Of a DNA stretch of 64,000 nt, positions 46,652 to 55,698 are shown one piece after another. Every line of letters starts with the position of its first letter. The first letter of the stretch is position 1. Source of the DNA: GCA-2697345 sp045565015 (GTDB taxonomy: Bacteria; Pseudomonadota; Alphaproteobacteria; Rhodobacterales; Rhodobacteraceae); the NCBI GenBank assembly GCA_045565015.1, contig JBJLGD010000028.1:1-64000 (forward strand). Reading direction: 5' to 3'. The translations under genes and the position numbers were made by a program. The notes under the pieces are model-generated. The model saw only the letters and a program-made list of their open reading frames with translations, made no database searches and was not told the origin of the DNA.

Positions 46652-47309
46652 AAATGCCAGTAGCGTTATAATTATCAGAAAAGATAATGTGTTACCGTCA
46701 GTTCTGATGGGCCAACGTGGAAGGTCTGCCGTTTTTATGCCAAACAAGTTTGTGTTTCCCGGGGGGGCAGTAGATCAAAGCGATTTTGAAGTTTCACTTA
46801 TTAGTAAGCCTGACGACATATGCCTAAGACGGTTGAAAGAATATTCGAATATATCTAATACTCAAGCTTTTTTATCAGCTGCTATTAGAGAGGTTTGGGA
46901 GGAAACAGGCTTAATGTTTGGTAGTCCAGCTAATGATAAGCAGTCAGTATCCAGTAAGTTACAGTGGAAGTCTTTTAGCGAACTTGGTCTTGCTCCTAGC
47001 GCACAAGATTTCCGTTTTATATTTCGTGCAATTACGCCACCGCAAAGGACTAGGCGGTTTGATGCTAGGTTTTTTTTGGTGGATGCCAAAAGAATAATAG
47101 GAGACTTAGATGATTTCTCAAAAGCTAGTGATGAGTTAAGTCACTTGAAGTGGTTTACATTTAGTGAAGCCCGAAAGCTCGATCTCCCATTTATAACAGA
47201 AATTATTTTAGCCGAAGCTGAAGCTCAAATGGAGAATATAGGTTGTCCATTGTCTGTTCCTTTTTTTAACAATACTACAGAGAAATCAGAGTTTATCAGA
47301 ATTTACTAA
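46632..47309 (+). CDS. NUDIX hydrolase
   Basis: NUDIX proteins hydrolyse nucleoside diphosphates linked to other groups. The start at 46632 is chosen because AAGG lies six to nine bases upstream and homologues start M-x-P-V/I; upstream ATGs would add residues inside DUF983. The roughly 225-residue protein shows FVFPGGAVDQSD and the core FLSAAIREVWEETGLMFG, with the catalytic REVxEETGL intact, although there is an insert of about 30 residues between the Gly-Gly turn and the box. It resembles the coenzyme-A-type or NUDT7/8 group, so CoA or acyl-CoA is a possible substrate. Confidence 0.82.
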   Translation: MQTPVIRNASSVIIIRKDNVLPSVLMGQRGRSAVFMPNKFVFPGGAVDQSDFEVSLISKPDDICLRRLKEYSNISNTQAFLSAAIREVWEETGLMFGSPANDKQSVSSKLQWKSFSELGLAPSAQDFRFIFRAITPPQRTRRFDARFFLVDAKRIIGDLDDFSKASDELSHLKWFTFSEARKLDLPFITEIILAEAEAQMENIGCPLSVPFFNNTTEKSEFIRIY

Positions 47310-47352
47310 TTTAGCCGTTATTCGCATTAATATTCCTGAGTGGTCAGTATAT

Positions 47353-48246
47353 TTAGTCGATTAAATCATGGGGTTCGTCTAAACCATTAATCCTCGCACA
47401 TGCCACTGCGGTATTAGCCAAAAGACATGAAATTGTCATTGGACCAACACCGCCGGGAACAGGTGTTATACCTCCAGCAATATGAGATGTGCTTTCAAAC
47501 TCAACATCTCCAACTAACCTTGTTTTTCCGTTTTGAGCATTAACTCTATTAATACCAACATCTATAACTGTTGCTCCTCTTTTTATCCAAGTTGAGTCAA
47601 TCATTTCCGCTCTACCAACAGCAGCAACAACAATATCAGCAGCTAATGTAACTTGCTTTAAATCTTTAGTTTTACTGTGTGCTATTGTAACCGTACAGCT
47701 TTCGCCCAGTAAAAGCTGAGCCATTGGCTTACCTACAATATTAGACCTACCGACAACTACAGCGTTAAGACCTACTAAATTGTTATTGTAATGGTTTTTA
47801 AGGAGCTTCAAACAACCTAAGGGGGTACAAGGAACCATTGACTTTTGACCAGTTCCTAGGAGACCAACGTTTGAAATATGAAAGCCGTCGACGTCTTTAC
47901 CTGGGTTTATAGTGTTTATGATCAAATCTTCATTTAGATGTTTAGGTAGCGGCAATTGAACTAAAATACCATGTATTGATTTATCATTATTTAATTTTTT
48001 TATTAACCCCAGCAAAATATCTTCTGATGTATCATCAGCCAACTTATGCTCAACAGACTTCATACCTACTTCTATCGTTTGTTTTCCTTTAGACCGAACA
48101 TAAACATGACTAGCTGGGTCATCCCCTACAATAACAACAGCCAGACCTGGAATAATTCCTTTATCCAATTTTAGAGCATTCACATAATCAGCAACTTTTT
48201 CCTTCAGTTCTTGAGCGAATGCTCTCCCGTCTATTATATTTGTCAA
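47353..48246 (-). CDS. folD: Bifunctional methylene-THF dehydrogenase/methenyl-THF cyclohydrolase
   Basis: FolD catalyses two steps of one-carbon interconversion. The 297-residue protein has GLAVVIVGDDPASHVYVRSK with the catalytic Tyr-x-x-x-Lys, HGILVQLPLPKHLNEDLIIN, VDGFHISNVGLL and PCTPLGCLKLLK. The NADP domain is AVVVGRSNIVGKPMAQLLL. The end is GGITPVPGGVGPMTISCLLAN. It lies 162 bases after ftsH in the same direction, and convergent with the NUDIX gene. Confidence 0.97.
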   Translation of the reverse strand: MTNIIDGRAFAQELKEKVADYVNALKLDKGIIPGLAVVIVGDDPASHVYVRSKGKQTIEVGMKSVEHKLADDTSEDILLGLIKKLNNDKSIHGILVQLPLPKHLNEDLIINTINPGKDVDGFHISNVGLLGTGQKSMVPCTPLGCLKLLKNHYNNNLVGLNAVVVGRSNIVGKPMAQLLLGESCTVTIAHSKTKDLKQVTLAADIVVAAVGRAEMIDSTWIKRGATVIDVGINRVNAQNGKTRLVGDVEFESTSHIAGGITPVPGGVGPMTISCLLANTAVACARINGLDEPHDLID

Positions 48247-48329
48247 CTTACTATTCCCATTCTACTTAACCATCTAATATATATTTGTAATAAAAGACCT
48301 ATTTTTTAATTCATAAAAGAGAGCCTCAA

Positions 48330-48383
48330 CTAATTCTTAGCACTACTTAGGGGCTTACTAGTTAGCACATAGTATCGTAAGCC
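48330..48383. other. Inverted repeat between ftsH and folD
   Basis: GGCTTAC and GTAAGCC form a seven-base inverted repeat with an 18-base centre in this stretch. On the plus strand it is followed by CTTTTAG; on the minus strand, the direction of ftsH and folD, no T-run follows. It is therefore a weak candidate for a transcript end of ftsH. I see nothing else in the 162 bases. Confidence 0.3.
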
Positions 48384-48408
48384 TTTTAGTAAATTTTTTT
48401 AAAAGTTA

Positions 48409-50322
48409 TTAGTTGGAAGGCTCTGGGTCTAGTGCTCCATCATCTTTAAGCTTGATTTTTTTTGTTCGTGGTATCGAAACTACTGATGACTGAATACCAT
48501 CCATGTTATCACTATCATCATCATTCCTATTTAACGGTTTCCCAGAAATAACTCTTACTATTTCAGTTCCTGTTAAAGTCTCATATTCTAGTAAGCCAAG
48601 CGCTAAGTTTTCTAAGTCTTTTGACTTTTCTTTAAGGATCTTCTTCGCGGTATTATAACCCTCATCTATTATTTCTTTAACTTTCTCATCAATTATCTTT
48701 TGGGTCATACTAGAGTGAGTAGATCCCCCCCCATACATGCCAAGATATGATTGTTGCTCGTTTGCATAATCAACATGTCCCAACTCTTTAGTAAAACCGA
48801 ATTGAGTCACCATTGCTCTCGCTATTTTCGTGCATTGTTGAATGTCAGACGCTGCACCCGAAGTCACATTATCTTTTCCAAAAATTAATTCTTCCGCTAC
48901 TTTCCCACCCATAGCCATAGCGATCTTAGACTTATACTTTTTATAAGTAACAGATAATTGGTCTCTCTCGGGAAGGCTCATGACTAGCCCCAAAGCTCTT
49001 CCTCTTGGAATGATAGTAGCCTTGTGTATTGGGTCATGCTCCGGAACATTTAGTCCTACAACTGCATGTCCCGCTTCGTGATAAGCAGTTAATTTCTTTT
49101 CTGACTCGGTCATAACCATCGATCTACGTTCAGCACCCATCATCACCTTATCTTTGGCACTTTCAAAATCATCCATTGTAACGAATCTTCGACCTATTCG
49201 TGCTGCCAGTAAAGCAGCTTCATTAACCAAGTTTGCCAGATCAGCACCAGAAAATCCCGGCGAACCTCTGGCAATTATTCTTAAATCGACATCTGGACCT
49301 AAGGGTACTTTCCGAGAATGAACTTTGAGAATTTTTTCTCTTCCCTTGATATCAGGGTTAGGTACTTGCACCTGCCTATCAAACCTACCTGGCCTTAATA
49401 AAGCTGGATCTAACACATCTGGTCTATTCGTTGCTGCTACAATTATGATCCCTTCGTTGGCTTCGAACCCATCCATTTCTACTAGTAGCTGATTTAGTGT
49501 CTGCTCTCTTTCATCATTACCGCCGCCATACCCGGCCCCACGAGATCTACCTACGGCATCTATCTCATCAATAAATACTATGCAGGGCGCATTTTTTTTA
49601 GCTTGTTCAAACATATCCCTTACTCGAGAAGCACCAACACCAACAAACATTTCAACAAAATCAGACCCAGATATAGTAAAAAATGGAACTCCAGCTTCTC
49701 CTGCGATAGCCCTGGCCAACAGAGTTTTACCTGTACCAGGAGGCCCAACCAACAGCGCGCCTTTTGGAATTTTACCACCCAAGCTAGAGAACTTTTGGGG
49801 GTCCCGTAAAAATTCAACTATTTCCTCTAATTCATCTTTTGCTTCGTCGATACCCGCTACATCTTCAAACGTAACTTTACCATGTTTTTCAGTTAACAGT
49901 TTTGCTCGGCTTTTTCCAAACCCCATGGCACCGCCTTTGCCACCACCTTGCATCCTATTCATAAAGAAAAGCCAAATTCCAATTATAAAGAGAAAAGGTA
50001 AAAGTGTGCCTATATATGATAATAGACCGTTTTTTTCTTGTGGTCTGGCATCTACTGCTACATTATTTTCAAGCAGAACAGGTGTTACGTCTACTCCCTG
50101 TGGTTTCACGGTGACATACTGTTCGGTTGCCGTATTGATGATTATTTTTTCTCCATCCAATGTCACACGCGACGCCTCACCCTTCTCAACAAGTGATATA
50201 AAATCTGAAAAAGGAATTGTTCTTGAACTCAGACTGGTCTTATCACCGCTAAAGAGGTTAAAAAGTGCTAATATTAACAAAAATAATACAACCCAAAAAG
50301 CTATATGCTTCGTACTTCCCAC
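48409..50322 (-). CDS. ftsH: ATP-dependent zinc metalloprotease FtsH
   Basis: FtsH degrades membrane and short-lived cytoplasmic proteins. The 637-residue protein has two transmembrane helices (residues 7-24 and 103-122) around a periplasmic domain. The AAA part has LLVGPPGTGKTLLARAIAG, the pore loop near FVEMFVGVGAS, and Walker B CIVFIDEIDAVGRSRG with the second region of homology LRPGRFDRQVQV. The zinc site is LTAYHEAGHAVVGL. A Gly-Gly-rich linker and acidic tail complete it. It follows tilS by 68 bases, the order found in many alphaproteobacteria. Confidence 0.98.
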   Translation of the reverse strand: MGSTKHIAFWVVLFLLILALFNLFSGDKTSLSSRTIPFSDFISLVEKGEASRVTLDGEKIIINTATEQYVTVKPQGVDVTPVLLENNVAVDARPQEKNGLLSYIGTLLPFLFIIGIWLFFMNRMQGGGKGGAMGFGKSRAKLLTEKHGKVTFEDVAGIDEAKDELEEIVEFLRDPQKFSSLGGKIPKGALLVGPPGTGKTLLARAIAGEAGVPFFTISGSDFVEMFVGVGASRVRDMFEQAKKNAPCIVFIDEIDAVGRSRGAGYGGGNDEREQTLNQLLVEMDGFEANEGIIIVAATNRPDVLDPALLRPGRFDRQVQVPNPDIKGREKILKVHSRKVPLGPDVDLRIIARGSPGFSGADLANLVNEAALLAARIGRRFVTMDDFESAKDKVMMGAERRSMVMTESEKKLTAYHEAGHAVVGLNVPEHDPIHKATIIPRGRALGLVMSLPERDQLSVTYKKYKSKIAMAMGGKVAEELIFGKDNVTSGAASDIQQCTKIARAMVTQFGFTKELGHVDYANEQQSYLGMYGGGSTHSSMTQKIIDEKVKEIIDEGYNTAKKILKEKSKDLENLALGLLEYETLTGTEIVRVISGKPLNRNDDDSDNMDGIQSSVVSIPRTKKIKLKDDGALDPEPSN

Positions 50323-50390
50323 ATGAATCTCCTATCAACTGAGCCACATCTGACTCTCTTTATATTATTCTTATTAAATAGGTATAACTT

Positions 50391-51650
50391 TCAATGGTTC
50401 AATACCTTGTCATATATCGAAAACTCTTTTTCTTGCTTGAGTGGCTTTAAACTCCATGAGTTAACCCTATCTAGAAACAACACTATTTTGAGTTCGTTTT
50501 TATGCCAAACTGCTGGTGAAGACAATAAGGCAAGCCTCGGTATATCCTTATCTTTCCATTCACTTAAGGCACTCAAGCCTTTTTCTCCCAGTGGCTTGAT
50601 TATGTAATTGGATGACTTAGGTCCTTTGATAAACCACCTGTTATCCCAAATCTCATTTGGTTTTCCACAAAGTTCATTAATGGCATTATATTCTCGACTC
50701 ATTCTCATACCATTTTCATAATAATAGAAATGAAAGCCCCTTAGAGTATGCGACTCTCTTTTTTGAAATGAACAAAGTAAGTTATTAATTTCGCTGCGTC
50801 TCGGTCCAAACTCATATTCCCCTAAAAATTTTATTGCCTTAATTAATAACCTCCTTTGGATATCTAAAGGTTCTTGGAAAAATAAATCTAGCTTGAAAAT
50901 TATGTCCCCCTCTTTGAATATGGTACAAGTCTTTGCAAGCCTATCAGTATAAAACTCCAGAGCATCTCTCGAAACACGAAGATTTTTTGAAACTGTAGCA
51001 ATATTTTCGAGATCCATACCCATTTTTTTTAAATGAACCAATTTTTTTCTTACTCTTACCCGTTGAAATTTGGAATTTTCATTTGAGGGGTCTTCGATCC
51101 ACTCAACTTTTTTAAAATTCAAATATCTTCTTAGGTCATCTCTCTCGATATCAATTAAAGGTCTACCGTAGTTTACATTTTCAGAACTGAAAAAAGGAAG
51201 TATCTGTGAAAGGCCGTCGACGCCAGAGTCTCTCGACATTCTAATAATAAAATTTTCAACAACATCATTTTTTGTATGACCTAATACTACTAGATCAATA
51301 TTATTTTTGCTTGCCCATTCGTTAATTAATTTATACCTGGCTTGGCGCGCCTTGGCTTGTAAATTACCATTTCCACCCCAATTTTTCCAGCTTAACACAT
51401 CGTGCGAAACTGATAAATCAGAACAAATTCTAGAAATAAACTTGATTTCACTCTTAACTTCCTTTCGAAGATTGTGGTCAACTGTAACAGCAACTACAGT
51501 CTTATTATTATTTTTTGCCCACGTACAAACCAGGTAGAGCAAAGCCACAGAGTCACTTCCACCCGAAACGGCTACCCCAATGCGTGGACCATCGACGATC
51601 AGAGTTTTTCCAAAGTCTATTTCTAACTGATGTTTAGTTTTTGTATTCAT
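50391..51650 (-). CDS. tilS: tRNA(Ile)-lysidine synthetase
   Basis: TilS converts cytidine at the first anticodon position of tRNA-Ile2 to lysidine, so that AUA is read as isoleucine. The 419-residue protein has the PP-loop GVAVSGGSDSVALLYLV at residues 25-41, the LVVLGHTKNDVVENFIIRMS motif, and DPSNENSKFQRVRVRKKL. The C-terminal part is divergent, with only weak matches to the tRNA-binding domain. It overlaps the cpoB end by four bases and precedes ftsH. Confidence 0.93.
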   Translation of the reverse strand: MNTKTKHQLEIDFGKTLIVDGPRIGVAVSGGSDSVALLYLVCTWAKNNNKTVVAVTVDHNLRKEVKSEIKFISRICSDLSVSHDVLSWKNWGGNGNLQAKARQARYKLINEWASKNNIDLVVLGHTKNDVVENFIIRMSRDSGVDGLSQILPFFSSENVNYGRPLIDIERDDLRRYLNFKKVEWIEDPSNENSKFQRVRVRKKLVHLKKMGMDLENIATVSKNLRVSRDALEFYTDRLAKTCTIFKEGDIIFKLDLFFQEPLDIQRRLLIKAIKFLGEYEFGPRRSEINNLLCSFQKRESHTLRGFHFYYYENGMRMSREYNAINELCGKPNEIWDNRWFIKGPKSSNYIIKPLGEKGLSALSEWKDKDIPRLALLSSPAVWHKNELKIVLFLDRVNSWSLKPLKQEKEFSIYDKVLNH

Positions 51651-52475
51651 TGACAGTTTAATTCTATTATTTCTGTTTCTGCTACTTTTTCAAAATTTGA
51701 CCCAGGATATTCTATTTGTAATTGAGTAAGCATTAAACAGGCATCCTCATATTGATCTAGTTTTGCAAAAGACAAACCTAAATTGTATAACGCCTCAGCA
51801 GCCCACTGAGATTTAGGATGACTCGAGTAAATATCCAGATAAATGGCAGCAGCTTCTTCCCAGTTGTCTATCAGCATCAGCGCTTTACCTAATAAAACCT
51901 TTACTTCAAATGAAGAAGCACTCTGAGGATAAGTACTCAAAAACAACTTTGACTCTTTGATTGCTTTTGTGACATCTCCTGTTTCTGTAAGCTGCCCGAT
52001 TAATTTAAGTCCTCTTTCCTCAAAAATTGTTAATTCATCCAATGAGGTCTCTAAAAATGCTGTGTCCTTTGTAGTTTTTGTACTTAACCCTTCTCCCAGT
52101 AAGACATCTTTAGAAAGACTACTGATATCACAATCCTGCTCCACCTCACAAAGTCTAAAGTGCATATCGGAGAACCTATTTGTCCCATCTTTTATGATTT
52201 TATCAATACGATGTTGTAAATTTTCGACTTGCGAGATTATACTTGTTAATTCTTTTTCTATGCTATTTAAACGGTCCCTCATAATCGCCCGTAAAAGAAA
52301 GTTTCTCTAAATTAATGGGATTTAATGTCAACTCCCATTCGAGAGATTTAATTTCCGCAAAAAGAATTGGCAAATGCGCCTTAATATCAGCAAGTGTTTT
52401 CTCTTTTGCCAAACTGAATGTACAACAAAGGAAATAACAAAGAAATAAAAAGAAGCTAGTTTTTTTTATAATCAT
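51647..52475 (-). pseudogene. cpoB: Tol-Pal system coordinator CpoB (YbgF), one-base frameshift
   Basis: CpoB is a periplasmic TPR protein linking Tol to peptidoglycan synthesis. The first frame (from 52475) has a signal peptide (FFLFLCYFLCCTFSLAKEK) and ADIKAHLPILFAEIKSLEWE, ending at a stop at 52263. The second (open from 52282) continues RLNSIEKELTSIISQVENLQ, a coiled coil, then a DMHFRLCEVEQDCD segment and two or three TPR repeats (EAAAIYLDIYSSHPKSQWAA). The span of 829 bases is one base over a multiple of three. Removing one T from the TT at about 52280 restores one protein of about 275 residues, the usual length. Confidence 0.85.
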
Positions 52476-52949
52476 TTAATCACTCAAAACCGTAACAGCA
52501 CGTCTATTATTGGAATAACATTTTTCATTAGAGCACATATCTGCAGCCCTTTCTTTACCATACGATAAGGTTTTTATTCTATGCTCAGCTACTCCCCTGG
52601 CAATTAAAAAACCTTTTACTTTGAACGCTCTTTCTGCACCAAGCGCCAGCTTATAATCTCGAGTACCTTTCTCATCAGTATAACCCTGAATTAATACTGC
52701 ATATTTATCATTTTGGGTTAACCAATTAGCCTGCAAATTTAAAGTTTCTCGACTACTTTCCAAAAGATCACTTTTATTAGCTTCAAAGAATACCGTTGTT
52801 CCGATGATATTAGTAAAGAAGGAAGTTTCTGCAAAAGTTGCTGTATTTCCAGAACCAGGAAAAGTGGTCAATTTTTCATTAACATCTTGGGTACAACCTA
52901 AAAAAAATAATATTATAAACGGTAAACAAAGTTTGAAATACAAATTCAT
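52476..52949 (-). CDS. pal: Peptidoglycan-associated lipoprotein Pal
   Basis: Pal anchors the outer membrane to peptidoglycan. The 157-residue precursor has a lipoprotein signal with lipobox FFLGCTQ (lipidated Cys near residue 19), then an OmpA-like domain: TTVFFEANKSDLLESSRETL, LIQGYTDEKGTRDYKLALG and the arginine in ERAFKVKGFLIARGV. The C-terminal SNNRRAVTVLSD fits. It lies 64 bases after tolB and one base before cpoB. Confidence 0.96.
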   Translation of the reverse strand: MNLYFKLCLPFIILFFLGCTQDVNEKLTTFPGSGNTATFAETSFFTNIIGTTVFFEANKSDLLESSRETLNLQANWLTQNDKYAVLIQGYTDEKGTRDYKLALGAERAFKVKGFLIARGVAEHRIKTLSYGKERAADMCSNEKCYSNNRRAVTVLSD

Positions 52950-53013
52950 AAATTTTAGACCTCTTTAAAGAACTGGTTAACTCATATATTTTCAGAACAT
53001 TAAACTTATGTTG

Positions 53014-54354
53014 TTAATTTAATAGATTTGACCAGGAAGGGTCTGAAGAGCTGGCCCGAATCGGTTTCAGACTTCCTGTCACAATATCGATAGAATATAA
53101 TGTAGATGAACTACCTGATCCAGGTGTTGATCTTGAAAAGATTATCACCCTGCCGTTTGGAGACCATGACGGGCTCTCATCAAGAAAAGAAGACGTGAGT
53201 AATGTTTCATTAGATCCATCTATATTCATAATGCCAATGTGAAAGCGTCCTTTATTTCGTTTGGTAAATGCTATTAATTTCTGATCCGGGGACCAAACTG
53301 GCGCTCCGTAACTCCCTTGACCAAACGAAATTCTCTTTGCGTTTCCTCCATTAGATGGCATCATATATAATTGTTGCGTCCCCGAACGATCACTTTCAAA
53401 AACTAATCTACTTCCATCTGGAGAAAAGCTTGGTGCGGTATCTATAGAAATGGATGAGGTAAGTCGCGATCTAGCGTTAGACGCTATGTTCAATCTATAA
53501 ATATCAGTATTTGAACGAGAAGTTACTGAAAATACTACATCTCTACCATTTGGAGAAAAACTAGGGGAAAAACTCATATTTCCGGGTTCATTATCCAGAA
53601 ATATTTTCTTTCTAGACCGGATATCAAGAAGACATATCCTAGGTGATCCCATCTCATAGGAAGTGTACAATAATTTACTCCCATTAGGAGAAAACTTTGG
53701 GCTTAGAACAATAAAATCAGACCTCTCTGTAAGAAACGCTTGATTAGCACCGTCATAATCCATGATGACCAAACGTTTGGTTCGATTTCCCTTAGACCCC
53801 TCTTCAGCAACAAATGCTATTCTGCTATCAAAATATTTATGATCGCCAGTTACTCGTGCATACACCTCATCTGCTATTTTGTGAGCTATTCTACGCCAAC
53901 CTTTCTTGGGCCCCGTCAATTTTAGACCTTCCTTAAAAGGTTTCTCAGATAAAACATCGAAAAGCCTAAATTTAACAGTTATGCTAGTTGTACCGTTTGA
54001 TGATAATTCGCCAGTTAGCAGTGCTCTGGACTCAATAGAATTCCAAGCCGAATAATCTATTGGATTGTCGAAGTTGGTGATAACGGAAAGATGATTAACT
54101 CTCTCTGTAACTTTAAACAAACCAGTACCAACAAGGTCATCAGTAATTATAGCCGTTATATTTTCAGATAGTTCCTGCAAATCAATATCAGAAATAAAAC
54201 TGGGTATGGAAACATTAAGTGGTTCTTTTATACCCTTATTAACTTCAATTTTCAGTGGCTTGCCTTCAGCAAAAGTTCCAAAAAATAAAATGAATAATAC
54301 ACCAAGAGATAAAGATACCTTTGAATGAAGTGACCCTATATTGCTTTTAATCAT
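53014..54354 (-). CDS. tolB: Tol-Pal system translocation protein TolB
   Basis: TolB is the periplasmic beta-propeller that binds Pal and couples to TolA. The 446-residue protein has a signal peptide (KVSLSLGVLFILFFGTFAEG), an N-terminal domain (residues 35-180) and about six PD40 repeats, for example KFSPNGSKLLYTSYEMGSP, SFSPNGRDVVFSVTSRSN and SFSPDGSRLVFESDRSGTQ. It overlaps the tolA end by four bases. The propeller is complete. Confidence 0.97.
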   Translation of the reverse strand: MIKSNIGSLHSKVSLSLGVLFILFFGTFAEGKPLKIEVNKGIKEPLNVSIPSFISDIDLQELSENITAIITDDLVGTGLFKVTERVNHLSVITNFDNPIDYSAWNSIESRALLTGELSSNGTTSITVKFRLFDVLSEKPFKEGLKLTGPKKGWRRIAHKIADEVYARVTGDHKYFDSRIAFVAEEGSKGNRTKRLVIMDYDGANQAFLTERSDFIVLSPKFSPNGSKLLYTSYEMGSPRICLLDIRSRKKIFLDNEPGNMSFSPSFSPNGRDVVFSVTSRSNTDIYRLNIASNARSRLTSSISIDTAPSFSPDGSRLVFESDRSGTQQLYMMPSNGGNAKRISFGQGSYGAPVWSPDQKLIAFTKRNKGRFHIGIMNIDGSNETLLTSSFLDESPSWSPNGRVIIFSRSTPGSGSSSTLYSIDIVTGSLKPIRASSSDPSWSNLLN

Positions 54355-55211
54355 TTCAACTGCATTCCTTTAGAGTTAAATTTAGCTTGTACATGTCGCC
54401 AGTAATCATACTTGTCTCGTGGTAAATCATAACCGGATATACCACATCGAAGTATAGCACGCTTTGCTGTATCAAACAATTTCCTCGCGTCCTCTTCACT
54501 CCCTACTTCAAAAGATATTAATTCAATTGAGTTCCTATCCGGCTTTCCATCAAGAAAAATTGAAAAATCTACTAAAATACTCGTTTCTATAGCACTCATA
54601 CCAACGGCCTTAACATTAAAGCATCTTTCCACAGCTGGTTCTATAATAACTTGTAGCTCTTTAATGAGTTGGTTGTCCTGGATAGTGTTAGTAATCGGGT
54701 CATCTTTAAAAACTTCCTGTAATAGGAACGAATCTGATATATCGAAACGCTTGTAGGGAGAGACGTTTGAGGTCGACGAACCTGATTTGACGTCTTCACT
54801 CAGCATCATTTTATCTAACTTCGGTTTTTCTAAAGAAGTTAAGTTTTCTTTTCTCTGACCATTTACGCTACCAAAATTAGTTAGATTTTCAATAAACTTG
54901 TTTTTCACCTCTACAGAGTCTCTATTTATTTTACCTCTAATTCCTTCTTTATATTCTTTTGGCTCATCGTTAATTACTTCATTCAATGCGGATTCATTTT
55001 GTTTTGTATTCTCAAACAGGTCAATATTACTAATATTTTTTGAATAGAAATTATTAGTACTTATAACTGCGACATCAGTTACCATTGGGCTAGTAATCTG
55101 GTATTTACTAAAAGAGGTATCTCCAAAGATAGCGAACGTTAAAATAGCTAGATGGCCAAAACCAGATAGATAAAGTCCAATACTAAAATCTGTAGTTGAA
55201 ATTACTCTCAC
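54351..55211 (-). CDS. tolA: TolA-like inner-membrane protein, short form
   Basis: TolA spans from the inner membrane to the Pal/TolB layer. The 286-residue protein has one N-terminal helix (LYLSGFGHLAILTFAIFGDT) and a C-terminal domain with LRCGISGYDLPRDKYDYWR and VQAKFNSKGMQL, which matches alphaproteobacterial TolA ends. The central rod, usually Ala/Lys/Glu-rich and very long, is shorter here and polar without clear helix repeats. It lies between tolR and tolB in the usual order, which secures the assignment. Confidence 0.85.
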   Translation of the reverse strand: MRVISTTDFSIGLYLSGFGHLAILTFAIFGDTSFSKYQITSPMVTDVAVISTNNFYSKNISNIDLFENTKQNESALNEVINDEPKEYKEGIRGKINRDSVEVKNKFIENLTNFGSVNGQRKENLTSLEKPKLDKMMLSEDVKSGSSTSNVSPYKRFDISDSFLLQEVFKDDPITNTIQDNQLIKELQVIIEPAVERCFNVKAVGMSAIETSILVDFSIFLDGKPDRNSIELISFEVGSEEDARKLFDTAKRAILRCGISGYDLPRDKYDYWRHVQAKFNSKGMQLK

Positions 55212-55225
55212 AATCTGAATCCATT

Positions 55226-55696
55226 TTAATCAGCTAATAATGGCCCATTCATGTCAGTGATAAACGTAATTTTTACATAACCACCATGATTTAATGCACC
55301 TAGTATTTTAGCAACTTTTTCATAACGTACGGTATTATCAATCTTCAAAAAAATATTTCTACTACTTCCCTTTTTTGAAGTTATATCATCTAAACTAGAA
55401 ATAAGTTTATTATAATTAATTTCTTCATTCATTAAAAATAGCTTACCTTCAGCAGTAAGAGTTACCTCTAAGGGCACTTCTTGAACTAACGAAATTGGTT
55501 TAGCGGCCGTTGCTGGGAGTTTAACTGGTACACCTACGGTTAACAGGGGGGCTGCCACCATGAAAACAATGAGCAAAACTAGTGTAACGTCAACAAAAGG
55601 GGTAACATTAATTTCAGCAATCTTTTTTTGACGCCCTGCTCTACGATTTTGCCTTCTCAACCGACTGGAAATAAAACTATTACTTCTTACGATCAT
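55226..55696 (-). CDS. tolR: Tol-Pal system protein TolR
   Basis: TolR is an inner-membrane ExbD-type protein that uses the proton motive force together with TolQ. The 156-residue protein has a basic N-terminus (SSRLRRQNRRAGRQKKIAEI), the motif INVTPFVDVTLVLLIVFMV including the helix with its essential Asp, and a periplasmic domain. It lies two bases after tolQ and 14 before tolA, so the operon is compact. Confidence 0.95.
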   Translation of the reverse strand: MIVRSNSFISSRLRRQNRRAGRQKKIAEINVTPFVDVTLVLLIVFMVAAPLLTVGVPVKLPATAAKPISLVQEVPLEVTLTAEGKLFLMNEEINYNKLISSLDDITSKKGSSRNIFLKIDNTVRYEKVAKILGALNHGGYVKITFITDMNGPLLAD

Positions 55697-55698
55697 AA

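Noticed and set aside
49580..50326. 248-codon plus-strand frame opposite the ftsH 5' half
   Set aside because: It is a shadow of the ftsH coding sequence without independent signals.
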